Source of the DNA: Morchella semilibera
Lineage: Eukaryota > Ascomycota > Pezizomycetes > Pezizales > Morchellaceae
NCBI GenBank assembly: GCA_009192285.1
Contig: CM018604.1
Span: 1,922,001-1,986,000 of the forward strand
DNA: 64,000 bases
Reading direction: 5' to 3'
A program made the translations under genes and the position numbers. This document shows, piece by piece, positions 59,048 through 64,000 of this stretch. Within the stretch, counting starts at the first letter, position 1. Each line of letters starts with the position of its first letter. A model generated the notes under the pieces. It made no database searches. It was given only the letters and a program-made list of their open reading frames with translations, and was not told the DNA's origin.

Positions 59048-60870
59048 ATGTCATCTTCACCCTACCGTCCCTCAAAGCACAACACCGACTCTAGCTTCCT
59101 CCACCAGGCATGGGCCCAGCTCCGCCGTCACAGGAGCTGGCGACCCCTGCAGCGCAGAAAGGGCCAATCCTGGCAAAGTAAAGCCCTCGAACTCCTCTCT
59201 ATCCGCAATGCCGTCAGACTGTCATGGGTGCTTCTCGTTTGGTGGGGCGAGCGCACCGTCTTTGAGAGCGCCATTCGAGAGTGTGCGTGGGAGAATTGGG
59301 AGGATTGGGTACGGACCCACTCACTTTACATTCCATCTAGTCTAATTATAGCTGATATAATGAACAGCCTAGTGGCGCCACCCCACACCGCATGGCACTT
59401 ATTGCGGATCCGCAAATAATTGACCCGCATACGTACCCGCGCCGCGGCCTCTCCCTTGCTGCGACGATATACTATACGGACCAGTTCATGCGGCGGAGTT
59501 ACTCCACGCTACAGGAAGTTCTTCTTCCTTCTACGACTCTCTTCCTCGGCGACCTGTTTGACGGCGGCCGCGAATGGGCACACACCCCATCGTCACTGTA
59601 CGCGCAGGAGCAGAACATCCATACCTCTGATGGGCCAGTTTCGGTGCGTCCCGACCCCGCCGCAGAGGCGGACTGGAAGTTGTACAAGGATGACTACTGG
59701 TGGGGCGAGTATCTACGCTTTGCGCGCATCTTCCCGGGATACCCACACCGCCGTACGGTCAAAACTCTGCCAGGAAACCATGACCTGGGGATCGGGAACG
59801 GCATACGGGAACCAGTGAAGGAGCGGTTCAGAACCTGGTTTGGGGAGACGTCGGCGGTCGTGGAGGCGGGGAATCATTCGATTGTATTACTAGACTCGGT
59901 TTCCCTATCGAACGATAACAATCCGAGGGTGTATGCACCGGAACGAGAGTTCCTCGATGACCTCCCGGTGCGCCTATCGAGGCCTGACACGGCCGCACCG
60001 AAATATCCGCACACTATCATCTCTTCTGCCGCCCCGCCCCCGCCTGCAAAGGCGCCGGACCCGGAAATACTCCATAATTACCTCCCCACTATCCTACTAA
60101 CCCACGTGCCTCTCTATCGCCCTCCCAACACGCCGTGCGGCCCGCTGCGCGAGTCGCCTAACCCCATCAGCATCCGTGGCGGGTACCAGTATCAGAACGT
60201 TCTCACGCCTGAGCTTTCCTCCGATATCCTACAAAAGACGTCCGCGAAATACGTCTTCTCGGGCGACGATCATGACTACTGCGAGGTCGATCATATGTAC
60301 ACCGGAGATCAGGGCCGCGTGCATGAAATTACCGTTAAGAGCTTTGCCTGGACAATGGGTATTAGAAGACCAGGGTTTTTGCTGGTCAGTCTATGGAATC
60401 CAGGGAATGGGCCACTAGATTCGGCGGCAGAAGAACCGACGCTAAAGAGCAAACTTTGCCTACTGCCAGATCAGATTGGGACCTTCTTCGTATATATCAA
60501 GATGTTTGCCGGGACACTGGTTGTGCTTGCAGTAGCTGTCCTGGTGCGCAGGATTAGGGGCATTGCAAATAAGGGGGATCCGGAGCCGCTGCTACCCATG
60601 GTGGAAAGAGGAAAAACGAGGAAAAGAGAGCGGGGATCTGTGGGTATGTCTTCATCATCAGCGGCGTCGGGGAGCGGGAGCAGAGCGCCGACGCCTAGGG
60701 TGTGGGGTGAGGAGGATAAGTACCTTAAACCCATGGTCGCTACTAGTATTAGCAGCAAGCCTAGAAGGCGAAAGGGAGTCCTTGGGTATCTCAAGGACTT
60801 TAGGGATGAGATTGGTGCCGTGGCGTGGGTGGTTTTGGGATTCTATGTAGTATTGCTTATGAGATGGTAG
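59048..60870 (+). CDS. CDC1/TED1-type metallophosphoesterase
   Basis: Two exons (59048-59308 and 59368-60870, 59-base intron) encode 587 residues. The join reads NWEDWPSGATPHRMALIADP. The metal-binding motifs are in order: ADPQIID, FLGDLFDGG, PGNHDLG, LTHVPLYR and GDDHDYC. The family's usual GHxH-type last motif is here Asp-Asp-His-Asp. An N-terminal hydrophobic segment (RLSWVLLVWWGERTVF) and two C-terminal ones (MFAGTLVVLAVAVLV, VAWVVLGFYVVLLM) make it an ER membrane protein with a lumenal catalytic domain. Yeast Cdc1 and Ted1 and animal PGAP5 remove ethanolamine phosphate from GPI-anchor mannose during ER export. That role is inferred. Which of CDC1 or TED1 is the closer relative I cannot tell. 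Confidence 0.9.
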
Positions 60871-60989
60871 TTAGTAACATTATTACTTTTGTTTAGGAGT
60901 TAAGACTGAACTTAGAGGGGGTGGATGCTTTACTTTGTGTAATAATATTACTTTGTGGTTACAGCCTTGATAGATGAGGTTCTTGCTGT

Positions 60990-61425
60990 ACTTTTTTTTT
61001 TTTTTTTGATGTAACGAAGTGGGTCTCAGAGCTCCCATCACTGGTCCGTGAGATCTTTCATGAAATGTCACTCGGGCGTGGCAGCGCCAAGCCCCTATCA
61101 GGTAATGCTTCGCGGCCACAGTAGCCACACCAAACTCTAGTATCCCTCCAACACTTCGTTCCAATTAGCTTGGGGTTGAATCCATCCTACATTTTTCCCT
61201 TGCAGTGCCCTGGCCGGTTGCAGGCATCTCTGGAATGGTCTCGTTTATCCAGTATCTACGCGCCTCAGTCTTGCCCATGGATATACGCCCGCCTAGAATT
61301 TGGTCATGTATTTCTCTCTTTGTAATGACCCCCTCTTTAGTGGACCCTCTGGGTGCATAGTTACTCCAGGGAAAAGTAACACAACGAGGCTTATGGCGAG
61401 CCAGAAGGAAAGATCCACAACACAT
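60990..61425 (-). mobile_element. Possible poly-A retroposon 3' end
   Basis: On the minus strand a run of about 17 A (60992-61008) terminates a stretch with coding-like segments (HYLIGAWRCHARVTFHERSH, EARRYWINETIPEMPATGQG). That is the look of a truncated LINE or other retroposon tail. Neither a reverse transcriptase motif nor a target duplication was found, so the call is weak. Confidence 0.3.
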
Positions 61426-64000
61426 GAGTCTAAGGCTTAATCCACAGGATGGGTCTTAGCATGTGCACCTCAATAGGTCAAAAGCAACAACAGTCAAGAG
61501 CTGCAAGGCAAAGTGACAAACCGGAAAACAAGCTTGTAAAAGGAGTGTATTTACCCCCAATATCTCGTCCCAACGGGAGGGGGTTGGGGACTGAGCACCC
61601 CATTTCCCCCAACACAAATATAAAATGCGCAAAACTAGGCAGCATCCCTTTTCCCCCCCTTCTCTGTCAGCATTTAGAGGAAGCCTTGGTTTAATTGGGC
61701 GTTTGACGCTCCCATAGGCTGTATTTCCTGCATAGATGGTGGTAAAACAAGATAGCCAAAGGTGATAGCGCTAGATGTTTGCTATATGGTGGTTTGTAAC
61801 GTTAGAGCCGGCCTCTCGCCTTTGGCGGATGAGGATATGTGTTCCTTACTCACCTTTACCGGCCTCTAAAGTGTGCCACGATCGAGGTTCTTAGGGTAAC
61901 ATATCACCTATAACCAAGACTACAATCTAATTGTATATCCATTCTATCAGAGGTATTATTCAAAATCTACCCCGCATAGAAATTACATGTACAGGACACC
62001 CATGCATATATGACCAGCTGATTATTGTTTTTTCCGCGAATTATATCCTTTTTTTCGAACCCTTAACTACATGTACTCTAGATCTATAACCAATGATTTG
62101 ATTTTGGCCTATAGCTATAAACCGATTCCCATATGTACCGAAGTATCAATTAATCAATCAATTTCCATATGTACCGATACAATAACCATCGGCTAGCCAC
62201 ATGTACCCTATTAAAGCTTCGATCGCCGCGATAAGATACATGTATTTCTAACATGGAGCTAAAGTACATGTAGGATCCAAATGAAACCTGCATACCGATT
62301 ACGTATACATGGGTGTAAAAGTGCCAGAAACGATACTTGAAAGCATGTAAAATTTAGGGTGTTGACCGATGGAATGCATAGCATGTGTACCCAGGTACCG
62401 TAAATACATGTACATGTAACATAATATATGCTTGGCCTATTGAGTTTGCTTAGGTCTTGGCTCGATCGGGCCTAAAAACGATTCTTGATCGAGTAATCTT
62501 AGAGATACGCCGTACGGCAGTACTGTATGCAGTAAATGATGTACAGAAAAACGTACTACTACATACATGTATGGTAACTGCTGCCTGTTTAGAACCAGAT
62601 GATCATTTCCGCCCAGAAACCATCTCTGCCCGACACGACATCTATTAAAACTGGCATTACAAACTTCATAACCTTGTATCCCACATTATCCTCCCTCATA
62701 GTTTCAAGTACTTTCGGATGCGGGGTTTAAGTTTCCCTGTACGCTTATCCCAAGCGAGAGATCATACTCTAGGTTCATGCAGTGTCCCCTAGTGGTACCA
62801 CAACTTCTGTATCGCTTGCTGCGTATTTGTGAGCTTCGTGGAGTACAAACGCAACATCCGGGTACAGTATTGTGGGCTTGGGTTAGGTGGGTGGGATTGT
62901 AACATCCCATCCCCGCAGAATTACGCAAGGTATGATCTTCCACTATATTCACCTATGATTGAGTTTAGGGCGACTCCCTCTTAGGAAGCATACAGTGGTG
63001 CTATGGTTTGATGTGGTTCATCCCCAGGGCTCCGGAAAAAGACCATTCATGCAGGTTTGAGGCTAGTATACAATTAATCGGGCTATTGTTTCTGTTAGTT
63101 TCCGACGACATCATCAGAATCAGGCCCTGCTTTCCACTTCATTTCGAATTCAGAGACTCCTATGTCCTTGATTTTCACTCCTGCCAAGTGGAGTAGGGCT
63201 CACCACAGTTTTTTTTCTTCGGCCTTTGATTCTCTAGGCGTTTGTTTCGTCCCCAAAGAAGCCTAGAAATACCGGCATGATACAGAAGGGATCGGATCCA
63301 CCGATGTGGTGGTACTCCGAAAGATAGTCGCATTTTGACCTTTGCCGTCTTTTATATTTGTGTCCCACACACCACAAAATCTAGTAGACGACGTTACGCC
63401 TGTGCTTTTCACCGAGAGTGCTAGGTACCCCAGATGATATAGTTCCGGTTCACTAATCGTTGGTGGACAGATCTAAAGCTAACTACCAATGACGAGAATA
63501 AAATTTTGCATGGGGTGGCGAGATTCGTACACCCACGCGTACAGTCAAAGTCCCATCGCGGTATAGTAGGAAAGATAACCTTATTTCGGGATTTCCCTTC
63601 GTACGAATCACACGAATCCTGGAAGCATATCCCAAAGAGGCTTTCTTTTTAAGGTACCATGTACGAAGGCATCTATCTATCTACCCCGCAGACCTTGAGT
63701 GCTCTGTTCTAGTTGCCCTGCTGATGACGCATTTGAACCGCATACCGCGCCTGCAATACGATAAGAGGATAAGACACAGTAATTGACAGCTTTGGGTCCT
63801 TGAAAATTAGTGCACACACCAATGCGGTGAAGGAGGGATTTCAACCTATCGGTAGATCTAACGATCGATGCAAGAGAAGGGCCTGCGGAAGGTTCCACCC
63901 TTTTCCTTCTAGCTCGGTCGATCTACTACATGTGGTAGATCGTGGCTTTTGGCGCCATAGTCGCGGAAAACCGGAACACAACCCAGGCGAACAGCCCCAA
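61426..64000. other. AT-rich gene-poor sequence with TACATGTA palindromes
   Basis: No gene, RNA gene or intact mobile element is supported. The octamer TACATGTA and its extensions (GTACATGTAC) recur many times between 61980 and 62580, as they do at 49.8-52.9 kb. Confidence 0.4.

Overview
The window looks like nuclear DNA of a filamentous ascomycete. Genes carry short spliceosomal introns (about 45-180 bases, mostly GTAAGT or GTATGT donors), promoters are pyrimidine-rich, and the gene set is fungal: ERG4, a fungal Abp2 protein, PMT2, CDC1/TED1 and fungal complex III core 2. The mix of a compact housekeeping island with long retroelement-filled stretches would suit a Pezizomycete such as a truffle relative, but I cannot prove the genus from the sequence.

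Positions 1-25.4 kb form the housekeeping island. In order they hold: a PMT2-family protein O-mannosyltransferase (minus, cut by the window edge); an Abp2-like ARS-binding protein with a long polyglutamine tract (minus); complex III core protein 2, QCR2 (minus); RNA polymerase III subunit RPC82/RPC3 (plus); a decayed coding relic with a 67-base tandem duplication; a FrnE/DsbA-like thioredoxin-fold protein (plus); a dienelactone hydrolase (minus); the FACT subunit SPT16 (minus); mitochondrial ribosomal protein mL43 (plus); and the sterol C-24(28) reductase ERG4 (minus). QCR2/RPC82 and SPT16/mL43 are head-to-head pairs.

Positions 26-49.4 kb form a mobile-element compartment made of nested insertions. 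A foldback (long inverted repeat) element at 26185-27851 has a small inverted-repeat element in each arm. A solo Gypsy-type LTR with a perfect CTGAC target duplication splits its right arm, and that LTR itself carries a hairpin. A decayed Tc1/mariner DD34E transposon follows (27906-29342, TA duplication, 30-base terminal repeats). Five bases beyond it starts a Gypsy retroelement (29350-49400, 188-base LTRs, CTTGT duplication). Two further Gypsy elements lie inside it, both in the opposite orientation, at about 30541-36770 and 40832-46934. All three LTR pairs are nearly identical, so these insertions are recent. They are described here only as fossils.

Positions 49.4-64 kb are gene-poor. They hold a tRNA-derived SINE-like sequence, an 11-copy minisatellite, several perfect short hairpins, a MARVEL-domain membrane protein gene, a small unrecognised coiled-coil gene, a CDC1/TED1-type metallophosphoesterase gene, a possible poly-A retroposon tail and about 3 kb of AT-rich sequence dotted with the palindrome TACATGTA.

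The host genes are unlinked in function: ER glycosylation and GPI processing (PMT2, CDC1/TED1), chromatin and transcription (SPT16, RPC82, Abp2), mitochondria (QCR2, mL43) and ergosterol (ERG4). I see no biosynthetic cluster and no immune-type system. The most unusual structure is the layered stack of inverted repeats and LTR insertions at 26.2-49.4 kb.
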